DNA from: Streptococcus devriesei DSM 19639
GTDB taxonomy: Bacteria > Bacillota > Bacilli > Lactobacillales > Streptococcaceae
Direction: 5' to 3'
DNA: 64,000 bases
Assembly (NCBI RefSeq): GCF_000423725.1
Contig: NZ_AUIN01000018.1
Coordinates: forward strand, 51,079 to 115,078
Shown here in pieces: positions 1-9,176 of this stretch (the first letter of the stretch is position 1; every line of letters starts with the position of its first letter). The position numbers and the translations under genes were made by a program. The notes below the pieces were generated by a model. It was not told the DNA's origin. It searched no databases and saw only the letters and a program-made list of their open reading frames with translations.

Positions 1-621
1 GGATTGATTTTTAGCCTTGCTGTTTTTGCTTTGGCTTATGGTGCAGAAATTGCTGCTCTGACTGGCCGAGGGAAATTCCAAGGGTTAGAGGTCTATGTCA
101 GTATTTTTAATATAGATAAAAATATTGAAAAAGAGGCAGCTCCCATTTTCTTTTTGCTTTGCATAGCTGGCAATATCATTAATGTCATTATGGAAGAAGG
201 TATCTTTCGCGGACTTTTTCAAAGACTGCTGGAAGAAAAGTATCGTTTTATCATGGCTGCTGTTTTGTCCTCAATCCTCTTTGGCCTTTGGCATGTGATG
301 GCTCCTATCAGAAGTTTGATTGATGGTGAGACAACGCTGGTGCAAACAGTTGTTCAGACGATAGTGTATATCACAGCCTCTGCTTTAGTAGGATTTACTT
401 TTGCACTTATGACTAAACTGACCGGCAGTCTCTATATGGCGATGATGGCGCATTTTATCAATAACAGCAGCGTCAATCTGCTGCATGTGTTGTCAGAATC
501 CGGCAGTGATGAACTGATGGCAGTGAGAGTGGCTGTTGCTCAAAGCTTAAGTTTATTGCTGGTTCTAGTCTGGTATAGCCATATTCAAAAACGTCACAGA
601 AAGGAAGTAAAAAGCACATGA
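1..621 (+). CDS. CPBP family intramembrane metalloprotease (5' end outside window)
   Basis: Membrane protein of the CPBP (Abi/CAAX-protease) family. The reading frame is open to the first base, so the true start lies upstream; the TTG at 4 is only the first possible start inside the window. Three family motifs are visible: EEGIFRGLFQRLLEE (motif 1, paired glutamates and arginine), FGLWHVMAP (motif 2, histidine) and HFINNSSVN (motif 3, His/Asn). Hydrophobic helices lie between them and the C-terminus is a short basic tail. Streptococcal members often act in bacteriocin self-immunity or protein processing, but no bacteriocin gene is visible nearby. The stop overlaps the next ATG by 4 bases (ATGA), so the two genes are translationally coupled. 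Family certain, substrate unknown. Confidence 0.85.
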   Translation, partial: GLIFSLAVFALAYGAEIAALTGRGKFQGLEVYVSIFNIDKNIEKEAAPIFFLLCIAGNIINVIMEEGIFRGLFQRLLEEKYRFIMAAVLSSILFGLWHVMAPIRSLIDGETTLVQTVVQTIVYITASALVGFTFALMTKLTGSLYMAMMAHFINNSSVNLLHVLSESGSDELMAVRVAVAQSLSLLLVLVWYSHIQKRHRKEVKST

Positions 622-1592
622 AGATTTTAGTTGTCGGTTTAGGCGTTATCGGGGCAACTTACGGTTATTTATTTGAAAAGGCAGGTCATCAGGTTGAGCA
701 CTATATTCGTGACAGCAGCAGTCGAACAAAGCTTGCTGTTCTGGACGTAGACCTCTTAGACGGCAGAAAAAGTAAGACAGGCTTACATGTGCAGGATCTT
801 TACCATGTCCAAAAACAAAGTCAAAGAGCCTATGATTTTATTTTTGTCAGTCTCCCTGAAGGAAAGATTAGGGAAGCTATCGATTACCTGCAGGAAAATC
901 AGATTTCCGGTAAGATTTTGCTGGCGTGTGGGATTTGGCAGGATAGGCATTCCTTAGATGAGCTGATGAAAGGACGTGACTATATTCTGGGCTATCCCGT
1001 AGCTGGGGGACGAATTTCTGACAAGCAGCTGACTGCCTGTGTCTTTGATCATTTTATGCTGGAAGAAAAGGGCAAAGCGAGGATTTCCAACTATACGGAT
1101 TTAGAAAAACTCTTTTCCAGCTGTCAGATCCAGCTGGAAAAGCCTTACGATATGCTGGAGTGGATTTGGCTGCACATGGCCATTAATGCCGGTGTTATCT
1201 CCACCATAGCTGCTCATGCCGATCTTAAGAATCCCAGTCAAGCAGCTGAAAATATGATTAGCTCAACTCAGTCGCTTTCTCAAGCTGTCAGAGCTATTCG
1301 TGAAACTGCTAAAATTGTAAAGAGCAGAGGGGTAAATTTGAAGTACTATCGGAACGAATTGCTGCCCTACCGACTGCCAGTCTGGCTTTCTGCACCGCTT
1401 ATGAAACGCATGTTTGCTAAAAATATTCTGAGCCGCACGATTATAACCCTGCATAACAATCTGCCCGACTTGTTTTTTGTATGTCAATGCCTCTATGATC
1501 TCGGCAAAAAGAAGCAGGTAGCGGCACCGACCTTTTATAAAACTTATAAAGAAGCTTTGCAAAAGGTGAGCGGCAATAAAATCGAATTTTGA
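618..1592 (+). CDS. Ketopantoate reductase family (ApbA/PanE-like) oxidoreductase
   Basis: A 324-residue protein with an N-terminal Rossmann motif (VVGLGVIGATYG, residues about 4-15), as in NADPH-binding ApbA/PanE proteins, followed by a helical C-terminal half containing conserved-looking Asn/Lys positions around WLHMAINAGV. Length is near the usual 300-330 of the family. Classical PanE reduces ketopantoate to pantoate in CoA synthesis. Many streptococcal paralogues have an unknown substrate, and no other pan gene is nearby, so I do not assign panE. The start overlaps the stop of the CPBP gene (ATGA), implying one transcript, and a strong terminator follows directly. Confidence 0.75.
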   Translation: MKILVVGLGVIGATYGYLFEKAGHQVEHYIRDSSSRTKLAVLDVDLLDGRKSKTGLHVQDLYHVQKQSQRAYDFIFVSLPEGKIREAIDYLQENQISGKILLACGIWQDRHSLDELMKGRDYILGYPVAGGRISDKQLTACVFDHFMLEEKGKARISNYTDLEKLFSSCQIQLEKPYDMLEWIWLHMAINAGVISTIAAHADLKNPSQAAENMISSTQSLSQAVRAIRETAKIVKSRGVNLKYYRNELLPYRLPVWLSAPLMKRMFAKNILSRTIITLHNNLPDLFFVCQCLYDLGKKKQVAAPTFYKTYKEALQKVSGNKIEF

Positions 1593-1593
1593 G

Positions 1594-1623
1594 AGCTGGT
1601 TAATACGTTAATCAGCTTTTTTA
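1594..1623 (+). terminator. Intrinsic terminator after the ketopantoate-reductase-like gene
   Basis: Ten-base stem AGCTGGTTAA / TTAATCAGCT (one G-U pair) with a 4-base loop, followed by a T-run. It begins two bases after the stop codon. Confidence 0.85.
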
Positions 1624-1665
1624 TTGATGCTGACAGCTGTCGGGCAGCAAGGTTTATAAAATGGA

Positions 1666-1697
1666 AAAAGGAGCTGGGTTCAGCTCCTTTTCGTATA
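1666..1697 (+). promoter_or_regulatory. Perfect hairpin with adjoining cin-box-like sequence upstream of coiA
   Basis: An 11-bp perfect inverted repeat (AAAAGGAGCTG, loop GGTT, CAGCTCCTTTT) at 1666-1691 runs into TTCGTATA at 1690-1697. That octamer matches 7 of 8 positions of the ComX cin-box variant TTCGAATA and lies 20 bases before the coiA start, where a competence promoter would be expected. The hairpin could also be a second terminator for the upstream gene. ComX dependence is inferred only from position and the fact that coiA is a late competence gene in streptococci. Confidence 0.35.
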
Positions 1698-1716
1698 ACT
1701 AAGTAGGAGGTCATTT

Positions 1717-2649
1717 ATGTTAGCAGCATTTGATGAAGAAGGAAAGCTTGTGAATCTGGCTGAAGCCGTTCCTCGCAAACAGCATTTTACCTGCCCGGCT
1801 TGTGGGGAGGCAGTGCGCCTTAGGCACGGCTCCGTTATGCGGCCGCACTTTGCTCACATTAGTCTTCAAAACTGCCGATTCTACAGTGAGAATGAATCAG
1901 CAGAACACTTGGGTTTAAAAGCGGAGCTTTATAAAAGTTTTTCGGCATTTTCTTTAGTTGAAGTAGAAAAGCTGCTGCCTGAATTAGGGCAGATAGCAGA
2001 TCTTATGGTCAATGAAAAGTTAGCGTTGGAAGTTCAATGCAGCCGCTTGTCTAAGGAACGCTTGCATGAGCGAACACAAGCCTACCTAGAACATGGCTGT
2101 CAGGTCCGCTGGCTGCTGGGGGAAAAGCTTTGGCTGGACAGAACGCTGACCAGCCTTCAGCGAGATTTACTCTATTTTTCAGCCAATATGGGCTTTCACC
2201 TCTGGGAGTTAGATTTGGACAGGCGCTGCCTGCGTCTGAAATATCTCATTTATGAAGATTGGCACGGACATGTTCATTATCTGGTAAAAGAGTGCCCTTT
2301 TGACGATAATCTTTTGACTTTTCTGCGCCTGCCTTTTATTAAACAGAAGATGGCTTCCTATTATGTCAAAATGGATCAGCAGCTCCTGACTTATATTCAA
2401 AGGCAGCTGGCAGGACGCAATCCTCATTGGCTCAAAAGACAAGAAGCTGCTTATTTAAAAGGAACTAACCTGCTCAGCCTAGATGTGGCGGCTTTTTATC
2501 CGCAGGTCAGACCGCTTGAAAGCGAAACTGGTTTTTGCCAAATTACTCAAGATTTATCAAACTTCTATACAGCCTTTTTCCAATATTATCGCAGCCAAGA
2601 AAATAAAAGCATTCAAAGACTCTATCCGCCGGCTTTTTATGAAAAATAA
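1717..2649 (+). CDS. coiA: Competence protein CoiA
   Basis: A 310-residue CoiA homologue, a late competence protein that helps recombination of incoming DNA. The N-terminus has a zinc-ribbon-like CPACGEAVRLRHG followed by RPHFAH. The middle has ELGQIADLMVNEKLALEVQCS, fitting the PD-(D/E)XK nuclease fold proposed for the family (the Asp and Glu-x-Gln are visible), then SRLSKERLHERTQAY. Length is normal. A good ribosome site (TAGGAGG) lies 8 bases before ATG 1717. In most streptococci pepF follows coiA directly; here a PRD regulator and PTS genes separate them. See the hairpin/cin-box entry for possible competence control. Confidence 0.95.
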   Translation: MLAAFDEEGKLVNLAEAVPRKQHFTCPACGEAVRLRHGSVMRPHFAHISLQNCRFYSENESAEHLGLKAELYKSFSAFSLVEVEKLLPELGQIADLMVNEKLALEVQCSRLSKERLHERTQAYLEHGCQVRWLLGEKLWLDRTLTSLQRDLLYFSANMGFHLWELDLDRRCLRLKYLIYEDWHGHVHYLVKECPFDDNLLTFLRLPFIKQKMASYYVKMDQQLLTYIQRQLAGRNPHWLKRQEAAYLKGTNLLSLDVAAFYPQVRPLESETGFCQITQDLSNFYTAFFQYYRSQENKSIQRLYPPAFYEK

Positions 2650-2734
2650 ACAATCTTTTAACAGATTATTGTGGAAGAAATTTAACTGTTAAGAACGTCA
2701 TTTTTCTTTTAAAATAAAGACAGAGGTGGTCTGT

Positions 2735-4618
2735 ATGAAACGATGGCAAACTATTTTACAATTATTATCCAAAGATGAGTTTACGACAGCAGAAAGTTTA
2801 GCTGCCAAGTTAGAAGTCAGCAGCAGAACTGTTCGAAACGATATTGCCTGGCTGAATAAGGATTTAAAAAAATATGGAGCAGTCATTCTTGCTAAGTCAA
2901 GAAAGGGATTTCTTTTGCAAATTACGGATGAAGAAGCCTATTCTTATTTCTTTAACAGATTAAAAAATCAAGATTTAGTCAGTGAAGATAACCGAGTACA
3001 GCAGTTGTTGGAATATTTGTTAATGGCAGCTGATGCGGTAAAAATAGAAGATTTGTGTGATATTTTTTTCGTCAGCCGCTCCACTGTTAAAAATGATTTA
3101 AAAAAAGTCCGAAAAAGATTGCAGAAATATGGTATTTACCTTGACTATCGGGCTAATCAAGGATTGAAAGTCATCGGCAATGAGCAACAGCTGCGCCTTT
3201 GTCTGGCACGTTCAAAAATGGAGGATTCTGTTCAATTTGGCAAACAAAATGATAGTTTGGAAATAATTAAAAGGATTATTCAAAGACAAGCCGATAAATA
3301 TAGATTTGGAATCTCTGATTTTTCGATTAATAATTTAGCTATTCATATTTATATTGCCCTGAAGAGACTTCAGTCTGGAAGGGTGATTGAGCTGATAGAC
3401 AGTGCCAAAAAAGAGGTTGCACAAAGTGCAGATCTTGACATGGCTTTAGCCATTGTTGATGATTTGGAGACTGTATATAATGTCCAGTTTCCACAAAGTG
3501 AGATTTATTATCTGCTTTTACATCTGTCCAGTAAAAAAATTATTAGTCTTGATTCGCTGACTGCCAATACCGTTGTTAGTGATGATATTTATAAAATGGT
3601 ATTAACAATGCTTGAGCAGGTTAACCTTGTCTTTAAAATTGACTTTAGATATGATTTAGAATTAATTACTTTGCTGTCACTTCATCTAATTTCTTTTCAA
3701 GTCAGAATCCTTCATGATTTATCATCATATAACCCTATGATGGATGAGATTAGGCATCATTATACTTTGGCTTATAACATGGCAACAATCGCCTGTGAGA
3801 AACTAGAGGAAAAATATCATAAAAAAATAACATTAGATGAAATTGCCTATATTGCTCTTCATTTTAATGTCGCTCTGGAGAAAAAACGGACTAAGAAAAA
3901 GGAGAAGGTTCTAATTGTTTGTGGGGAAGGCCGGGCCAATTCAGAATTACTAGTCTATCAGGTTCAAAAACATTTTGGGAACCAGTTGACTATTGCCGGT
4001 ACCATCAATTTGTTTCAGCTGGAGAAGGTCAATTTTAAGCAGATTGATTATGTTCTAAGTACCGAGGTGATTACACAAAAAATTCCGATTCCTATTATTG
4101 AGATTAACAGTTTATTGGCAGAAGAAGAAGTTGAGCAAGTCAGTCAAAAGTTAAAAAATGTTCATGGACATCAGTTTATTAATTATTTTAAGCCAAACTT
4201 ATTTTTTAAAATTCCGGCACATCAGCAAAAAACGGCTGCTTTAAGTTATTTATGTGAGGCTATAGGCCGGCAAATTTCCTTGCCGAATGGTTTTTATCAG
4301 TCAGTATTGGACAGAGAAAACATCGGACATACTGCCTTTGGCAACGGCGTGGCTATACCGCACCCCATAAAGCCCATAGGTCAGCAAAGTTTTATTGCTG
4401 TTGGCATTTTAGATAAAAAAATCCTTTGGGACGAAGAAGATGTTCAGCTCATATTTTTATTGTCAATGAAGGAAAATGGTGATGAAAATATGCAGGATCT
4501 ATATAAGATTCTCAGTAGAATTATTAGCAGCAAAGCTTATGTCAATCAAATTATTAAAGCTGGGACGTTTATTGAGTTTAAAGAACTTATTATCAAAATT
4601 GTAGAGAGCATGAGTTAG
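2735..4618 (+). CDS. PRD-containing transcriptional regulator (MtlR/LicR/BglG type) of the adjacent PTS
   Basis: A 627-residue multidomain PTS-controlled activator. Order: N-terminal HTH (AESLAAKLEVSSRTVRNDI), second HTH (IEDLCDIFFVSRSTVKNDLK), two PTS regulation domains with candidate phospho-histidines (LAIHIYIALKRL, LLLHLSSKK, LLSLHLIS, YIALHFNV), an EIIB-like segment with a cysteine (VLIVCGEGRANSE), and a C-terminal EIIA-like domain with FGNGVAIPHPIKP carrying the active-site-type histidine. I start it at ATG 2735 because the in-frame GTG at 2726 lies inside the ribosome site (AGAGGTGG). It precedes EIIA and EIIBC, so it probably senses their phosphorylation state and controls their expression. 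The sugar is not evident from sequence. Confidence 0.9.
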   Translation: MKRWQTILQLLSKDEFTTAESLAAKLEVSSRTVRNDIAWLNKDLKKYGAVILAKSRKGFLLQITDEEAYSYFFNRLKNQDLVSEDNRVQQLLEYLLMAADAVKIEDLCDIFFVSRSTVKNDLKKVRKRLQKYGIYLDYRANQGLKVIGNEQQLRLCLARSKMEDSVQFGKQNDSLEIIKRIIQRQADKYRFGISDFSINNLAIHIYIALKRLQSGRVIELIDSAKKEVAQSADLDMALAIVDDLETVYNVQFPQSEIYYLLLHLSSKKIISLDSLTANTVVSDDIYKMVLTMLEQVNLVFKIDFRYDLELITLLSLHLISFQVRILHDLSSYNPMMDEIRHHYTLAYNMATIACEKLEEKYHKKITLDEIAYIALHFNVALEKKRTKKKEKVLIVCGEGRANSELLVYQVQKHFGNQLTIAGTINLFQLEKVNFKQIDYVLSTEVITQKIPIPIIEINSLLAEEEVEQVSQKLKNVHGHQFINYFKPNLFFKIPAHQQKTAALSYLCEAIGRQISLPNGFYQSVLDRENIGHTAFGNGVAIPHPIKPIGQQSFIAVGILDKKILWDEEDVQLIFLLSMKENGDENMQDLYKILSRIISSKAYVNQIIKAGTFIEFKELIIKIVESMS

Positions 4619-4639
4619 TATTTTCCGCTTTTTTCTTGA

Positions 4640-4654
4640 AAAAGACTGTCTTTT
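4640..4654. promoter_or_regulatory. Perfect palindrome upstream of the PTS genes (candidate operator)
   Basis: AAAAGACTGTCTTTT is a perfect inverted repeat of two 7-base arms around one T, located between the PRD regulator and EIIA about 50 bases before the EIIA start. A one-base loop cannot form an RNA hairpin, so a DNA operator for the regulator is the more likely reading. Confidence 0.45.
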
Positions 4655-4706
4655 CATTTTTTCTTGGACATGTTTTAATGAATTTACTAGTAAGGAGGCG
4701 GATATT

Positions 4707-5153
4707 ATGTTTGAAAGGCATTTAGTAAATTTTTCTCAAGAAACTTATCAAAATAAGTATCAGGTAATTGAGTCAACGGGGCATCTTCCTAATAAACATA
4801 TTGATAATGCAGATCTCTATATTCAAGATGTCAAAGAAAGGGAAGACGCTGTACCTACTTATATTGGTTTTGGTATTGCTATTCCTCATGCTGTATCAGA
4901 AGGTGTCAAGGAACCTTTTGTTATTTATCGCAAATTAAAAGAGCCTTTGATTTGGAGTGAGGATAGTGAAAAGGTTTCCCATATCTTCATGATTGGTGTT
5001 CCAAAAGACAAGGGGTCCAAGCAGCATTTGAAAATCATTTCAGAACTAAGTAAGAGCTTGATGAGAGAAGATTATCGCAATCAGCTTCTTCATGCAGAAA
5101 ATGAAGATAGCGTCTACCGCTTATTACAGCAAATAGAAGAGAGGTTATCCTGA
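4707..5153 (+). CDS. PTS fructose-family EIIA component
   Basis: A 148-residue cytoplasmic phosphocarrier of the mannitol/fructose EIIA family (PTS_EIIA_2). The phospho-accepting histidine is His61 in FGIAIPHAVSEG. It would take phosphate from HPr and pass it to the EIIB domain encoded next. Ribosome site TAAGGAGG precedes ATG 4707. Its stop overlaps the start of EIIBC (TGATG), so the two are coupled. The preceding gene is its PRD regulator. The substrate is probably a ketose or polyol but cannot be fixed from sequence. Confidence 0.9.
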   Translation: MFERHLVNFSQETYQNKYQVIESTGHLPNKHIDNADLYIQDVKEREDAVPTYIGFGIAIPHAVSEGVKEPFVIYRKLKEPLIWSEDSEKVSHIFMIGVPKDKGSKQHLKIISELSKSLMREDYRNQLLHAENEDSVYRLLQQIEERLS

Positions 5154-6550
5154 TGAAATTAGTAGCAGTATGCGCCTGTACAGCAGGAATTGCCCATACC
5201 TATATGGCTCAAGAAGCTATTGAGCAAGAATGTCGTAAACGAGGCATTGACTGTAAAGTTGAAACGCAAGGAGGAATGGGCATTGATAATGAATTAACTG
5301 AAAAAGAGATTAATGAAGCAGATGCGGTTGTTTTAGCTATCGCTATTGGCATTAAAGGAGAGGAGCGCTTTGATAAGCAAAAAGCTGCGGGGAAATGTAT
5401 TGAGGTTGATCCTTCAAAAGCCATTAAAAATATTACAGGTGTTATTGACGACGCAGAAAAACTGACGACCGGCAAACAAAGTAAGGGGATGAAAGATCTA
5501 GGCAATACTTTGTTTAAAGCGTTTAATACTGGGATTTCTTATTTTCTTCCGGTTATCATAGTTGGCGGTATGCTTTTCTCTTTTACCCTGATGACCGGAA
5601 AAATTGAACATGGGGAAATCACACCGTCCAATCAGTTTTTTAAAACACTCTATGATATGGGGCAAGCAGGCTTTGCTATGATGGTCCCAGTCTTGTGTGC
5701 CTATATTGCCTATGCTATTGCTGGGAAACCAGCTTTGGCACCAGGTTTTATTCTAGGATATGTGGCTAATAATCCTATAGGAGCTGATAAATTGTCAACT
5801 GGATTTTTAGGAGCTATGCTGCTTGGGGTAATTATTGGATATCTTGTTAAATGGATTAAGACTTGGAAAGTACCTCAAGTGATTCAAGCTGTTATGCCAA
5901 CGATGATTGTACCACTGATAGCAACCCTGATTGTCGGAATAGGATATGCTTATATCTTGATTTATCCACTAGATGCTTTTGTCAAGCTTATGGTTAGTGT
6001 ACTTAGTAGTTTAAATGGCTTTGGTGCAGCAGCTCTTGGAATCGGAATCGGTGTTTTAGCTGCTTTGGATATGGGCGGCCCCTGCAGTAAAGCAGCTACA
6101 GCCTTTACGTTGGCTCTAATGGCAGAAGGAATCAACGGACCCAATGGAGCATTTAGGCTATGCTGTGCTGTTCCGCCATTAGGTCTGGCTCTCTCGTCTT
6201 TAATTATTTCAAGACAAAAGTACACAGAAGCTGAAAAGCAATTTGGCATTTCTGCCCTGTTTCTCTCAAGTGCGGGTATTACAGAAGGCGCCATTCCTTT
6301 TGCTGCCAAAGATTTTAAACGTGTTATCGTCTCTATTGTTATTGGAACAGCTGTAGCAGGAGTGCTTGGCATGCTTCATGGTGTTGAATCCATTGTTGCT
6401 TTCGGTGGTATTGTTGCCATTGGCGGTGTAACAAAAGGTGCTCTTTGGTATGTTGTAGATATGCTGATTGGAGCTTTGGTTATTGCAGGTATTTTGCATG
6501 TTTGGAAACCTGATCTAGATGCTGATGGAAATCCAATTATCAAAACTTAA
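5153..6550 (+). CDS. PTS fructose-family EIIBC permease
   Basis: A 465-residue fusion. Residues 1-100 are a fructose-type EIIB with the phosphocysteine in CACTAGIAHTYMAQEA (Cys9), where most family members have ACPTGIAHT. Residues about 115-455 are an EIIC of eight or more membrane helices with GFILGYVANNPIGA and ALDMGGPCSKAA, both typical of fructose-family EIIC. It imports and phosphorylates a sugar using phosphate from the EIIA encoded just upstream. The order EIIA then EIIBC, with EIIA on a separate polypeptide, differs from the three-domain FruA fusion common in streptococci, so this is probably an additional fructose-family transporter. It is followed by a terminator. Confidence 0.9.
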   Translation: MKLVAVCACTAGIAHTYMAQEAIEQECRKRGIDCKVETQGGMGIDNELTEKEINEADAVVLAIAIGIKGEERFDKQKAAGKCIEVDPSKAIKNITGVIDDAEKLTTGKQSKGMKDLGNTLFKAFNTGISYFLPVIIVGGMLFSFTLMTGKIEHGEITPSNQFFKTLYDMGQAGFAMMVPVLCAYIAYAIAGKPALAPGFILGYVANNPIGADKLSTGFLGAMLLGVIIGYLVKWIKTWKVPQVIQAVMPTMIVPLIATLIVGIGYAYILIYPLDAFVKLMVSVLSSLNGFGAAALGIGIGVLAALDMGGPCSKAATAFTLALMAEGINGPNGAFRLCCAVPPLGLALSSLIISRQKYTEAEKQFGISALFLSSAGITEGAIPFAAKDFKRVIVSIVIGTAVAGVLGMLHGVESIVAFGGIVAIGGVTKGALWYVVDMLIGALVIAGILHVWKPDLDADGNPIIKT

Positions 6551-6565
6551 TTTTGAAGTATGAGA

Positions 6566-6600
6566 AAGTACAGGGCGAGCTTATCGCCCTTACTTTTTTA
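6566..6600 (+). terminator. Intrinsic terminator of the PTS operon
   Basis: The stem combines AAGTA/TACTT and AGGGCGA/TCGCCCT, with one bulged C and a short loop, followed by a T-run. Confidence 0.9.
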
Positions 6601-6635
6601 TGATCAGATTAATATATATGAAACATGAATTTGCT

Positions 6636-6664
6636 TTCTTAATACCCGCTTTTTATGTTAAAAT
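6636..6664 (+). promoter_or_regulatory. Promoter of pepF (extended -10)
   Basis: An extended -10, TGTTAAAAT, ends at 6664 with a weak -35 (TTCTTA) 17 bases before the hexamer. It overlaps the upstream in-frame ATG at 6655, which argues that this ATG is not used and that ATG 6697 starts pepF. Confidence 0.6.
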
Positions 6665-6696
6665 GGTTGATAATGACAGCGAAAGAGGGGAAGCAA

Positions 6697-8511
6697 ATGT
6701 CTGATAATCGTAAGCATATTGAGAAAAGATACCAGTGGGATTTAACAACCGTCTTTTCAAAAGATAAGGATTGGGAAAACGAGCATCAAGCACTCGACAG
6801 AGAGTTTGAAAAAGCTAAGGCTAAGGCAGGGCATCTTCTTGATTCCGGCCAGAGCCTGCTGGAGATTACTGAACTTTACCTGGCTTTGAGCCGCCGCTTG
6901 GAAAAAGTTTATGTGTATGCTTCTATGAAAAATGATCAGGATACAACAGTAGCTAAATATCAGGAATTTCAGGCCAAGGCAACTGCTCTGGTGGCAAAAT
7001 TCAGCCAGACCTTTGCTTTTTATGAACCTGAATTCATGCTGCTGTCTGAAGAAAAGTATCAGGATTTTTTGGCAGACTGTCCCCAGCTGACTGACTACAG
7101 CCATTTCTTTGAAAAATTATTTAAGCAAAAAGAGCATGTCCTGTCGCACAAGGAAGAAGAATTGTTGGCTGCGGCTGGTGAAATTTTCGGTTCGGCCGGT
7201 GAAACCTTTGAGATTCTGGATAATGCCGATATTGTCTTTCCGGTGATTCTGGATGAGAATGGTCAAGAAGTGGAATTGTCACATGGCAATTTCATTACGC
7301 TGATGGAATCCAAGGACCGTCAGGTCCGAAAGGCTGCCTATGAGGCTTATTACAGCGTCTATGAGCAATTTCAGCATACCTACGCCAAAACCTTGGAGAC
7401 CAATGTCAAGGTTCATAATTTTAAGGCTGAGACAAGAAAATATAAAAATGCGCGTGAGGCCGCTCTGGCTGAGAATTTTATCCCGGAAAGTGTCTATGAT
7501 ACCTTACTAAAGGCTGTTAACAGGCACCTGCCCTTGCTTAGACGCTATGTTAAACTTCGCCAGAAAATTTTAGGACTTGATGATCTTAAAATGTATGATA
7601 TTTACACGCCTTTATCAGAGATGGATATGAGTGTCACCTATGATGAAGCCTTGAAAAAAGCCGAGGAAGTACTGGCAGTTTTTGGCAAAGATTATTCAGA
7701 ACGCGTGCACCGTGCTTTTACAGAGCGCTGGATTGACGTTCAGGTCAATAAGGGCAAGCGCTCAGGTGCTTATTCCGGTGGGTCTTACGATACCAATGCT
7801 TTTATCCTGCTCAACTGGCAGGATACGCTGGACAATCTATTTACGCTGGTTCATGAGACGGGACACTCTATCCACTCAGTCTTTACCCGTGAGAATCAGC
7901 CCTATGTTTATGGAGATTATTCCATTTTCCTGGCTGAGATTGCCTCAACAACCAATGAAAACATTTTAACCGAGATGCTTTTAAAAGAAGTGACAGATGA
8001 CAAGCAGCGCTTTGCCATTCTCAACCATTATCTTGATGGCTTCAAGGGGACTGTTTTCCGGCAAAGTCAGTTTGCCGAGTTTGAGCAGCGCATCCATCAG
8101 GCCGCTCAAGCAGGTGAGGTATTAACCAGTGACTATTTGAATAATCTTTATGCCGAGCTGAATGAGAAATACTATGGCTTAGCCAAAGAAGAAAATCCTC
8201 AAATTCAATTTGAATGGGCAAGGATTCCGCATTTCTACTATAATTTCTATGTTTATCAGTACGCAACAGGCTTTGCAGCGGCCAGCTATCTGGCTCAGAA
8301 GATTGTTTACGGAAAGCAGGAGGACAAGGATAAGTACCTGAACTACCTGAAAATGGGCAACTCAGATTACCCTCTTGCAGTTATTGCTCAAGCAGGAGTT
8401 GATATGACTAAGGGTGATTATCTTGATGCTGCCTTTAAGGTCTTTGAAGAACGGCTGACAGAATTGGAAGAATTGGTTGAAAAAGGTATACATCGTAAGG
8501 AAGGAATATGA
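6697..8511 (+). CDS. pepF: Oligoendopeptidase F (M3 family metallopeptidase)
   Basis: A 604-residue cytoplasmic zinc oligopeptidase. The metal motif HETGH lies in [14 protein letters not shown], with the downstream ligand glutamate in [11 protein letters not shown]. The N-terminal helical region and C-terminal [14 protein letters not shown] are typical of PepF/PepB, which cleaves peptides of roughly 7-17 residues. The start is set at ATG 6697, preceded by AAAGAGGGG; the ATG at 6655 lies within the promoter -10. The next gene begins inside its stop (ATGA overlap at 8508), so the HAD gene is co-translated. In related streptococci this gene usually sits directly behind coiA. Confidence 0.95.
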   Translation: MSDNRKHIEKRYQWDLTTVFSKDKDWENEHQALDREFEKAKAKAGHLLDSGQSLLEITELYLALSRRLEKVYVYASMKNDQDTTVAKYQEFQAKATALVAKFSQTFAFYEPEFMLLSEEKYQDFLADCPQLTDYSHFFEKLFKQKEHVLSHKEEELLAAAGEIFGSAGETFEILDNADIVFPVILDENGQEVELSHGNFITLMESKDRQVRKAAYEAYYSVYEQFQHTYAKTLETNVKVHNFKAETRKYKNAREAALAENFIPESVYDTLLKAVNRHLPLLRRYVKLRQKILGLDDLKMYDIYTPLSEMDMSVTYDEALKKAEEVLAVFGKDYSERVHRAFTERWIDVQVNKGKRSGAYSGGSYDTNAFILLNWQDTLDNLFTLVHETGHSIHSVFTRENQPYVYGDYSIFLAEIASTTNENILTEMLLKEVTDDKQRFAILNHYLDGFKGTVFRQSQFAEFEQRIHQAAQAGEVLTSDYLNNLYAELNEKYYGLAKEENPQIQFEWARIPHFYYNFYVYQYATGFAAASYLAQKIVYGKQEDKDKYLNYLKMGNSDYPLAVIAQAGVDMTKGDYLDAAFKVFEERLTELEELVEKGIHRKEGI

Positions 8512-9125
8512 CACAAACAACATTTATCTGGGATTTTGATGGGACTCTGGTGGAGTCCTATGAAGCCATTCGCGAGGTTTTGATCTTGCTTTATAAGTCC
8601 TATGACCTGCCCTTTGATGAGGACTGGGTTATGGATTATATTATTAAAGAATCGGTCGGCAGTTTGTTAAGAAAGCTGGCAGCCAAATACCATCTGTCTT
8701 TTGACGAAATGCTGGATTTTTTTAATCGTGAGCAAGAAGTGCGTGACTATATGATCAGCCTCATGCCCTATGCCAAAGAGGTTCTGCAGGAGACCAAGGA
8801 AAAGGGTGTCCGGCATTTCATTTATACCCACAAGGGAGCGACAACGCAATCAGTACTTGAGCGCTTGGGGATTGACCGATTTTTCACGGAGGTCATTACC
8901 TCTGCCAATGGTTTTGCCAGAAAACCTCATCCTCAAGGAATCCGCTATCTGGTGGATAAGTATGATTTGGATAAATCGCAAGTCTATTATATCGGTGACC
9001 GCAGGCTGGATGCAGAAGCGGCGGCAAATGCCGGTGTCCAATCTATCAACCTTCATCAGCCCAACTCAGCTGTCAATCGTAAGATTGAGACTTTGAAAGA
9101 TTTGCTTCTGCTGGAAGAGCTTTAA
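8508..9125 (+). CDS. HAD-superfamily hydrolase (phosphoglycolate phosphatase-like)
   Basis: A 205-residue HAD phosphatase. Motif I is [10 protein letters not shown] (nucleophile and acid/base aspartates), motif II the threonine in FIYTHKGA, motif III the lysine in ARKPHPQGI, and motif IV is [16 protein letters not shown]. The cap is the small helical C1 type as in Gph/PgmB-like enzymes. Substrate unknown; small phosphorylated metabolites are likely. It is coupled to pepF by a 4-base overlap and ended by a strong terminator, so pepF and this gene form an operon. Confidence 0.88.
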   Translation: MTQTTFIWDFDGTLVESYEAIREVLILLYKSYDLPFDEDWVMDYIIKESVGSLLRKLAAKYHLSFDEMLDFFNREQEVRDYMISLMPYAKEVLQETKEKGVRHFIYTHKGATTQSVLERLGIDRFFTEVITSANGFARKPHPQGIRYLVDKYDLDKSQVYYIGDRRLDAEAAANAGVQSINLHQPNSAVNRKIETLKDLLLLEEL

Positions 9126-9130
9126 GAAAG

Positions 9131-9160
9131 AATTCTCTGGGCAGTGCCAGAGAATTTTTG
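9131..9160 (+). terminator. Intrinsic terminator of the pepF-HAD operon
   Basis: Perfect 10-bp stem AATTCTCTGG / CCAGAGAATT with a 6-base loop and T-run. Confidence 0.92.
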
Positions 9161-9161
9161 T

Positions 9162-9167
9162 TATAAT
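9162..9167 (+). promoter_or_regulatory. -10 element of the O-methyltransferase gene, immediately before the start codon
   Basis: A consensus TATAAT lies only 9 bases before ATG 9177, and the terminator ends just before it. Transcription would begin at or within a few bases of the start codon, so the mRNA appears leaderless or nearly so. Confidence 0.6.
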
Positions 9168-9176
9168 AAAGACATT

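Noticed and set aside
4640..4654. Terminator between the PRD regulator and EIIA
   Set aside because: The palindrome has a one-base centre and cannot form a usable RNA hairpin; better read as an operator.
6655..6696. Longer start for pepF
   Set aside because: The upstream ATG overlaps the -10 box and has no ribosome site.
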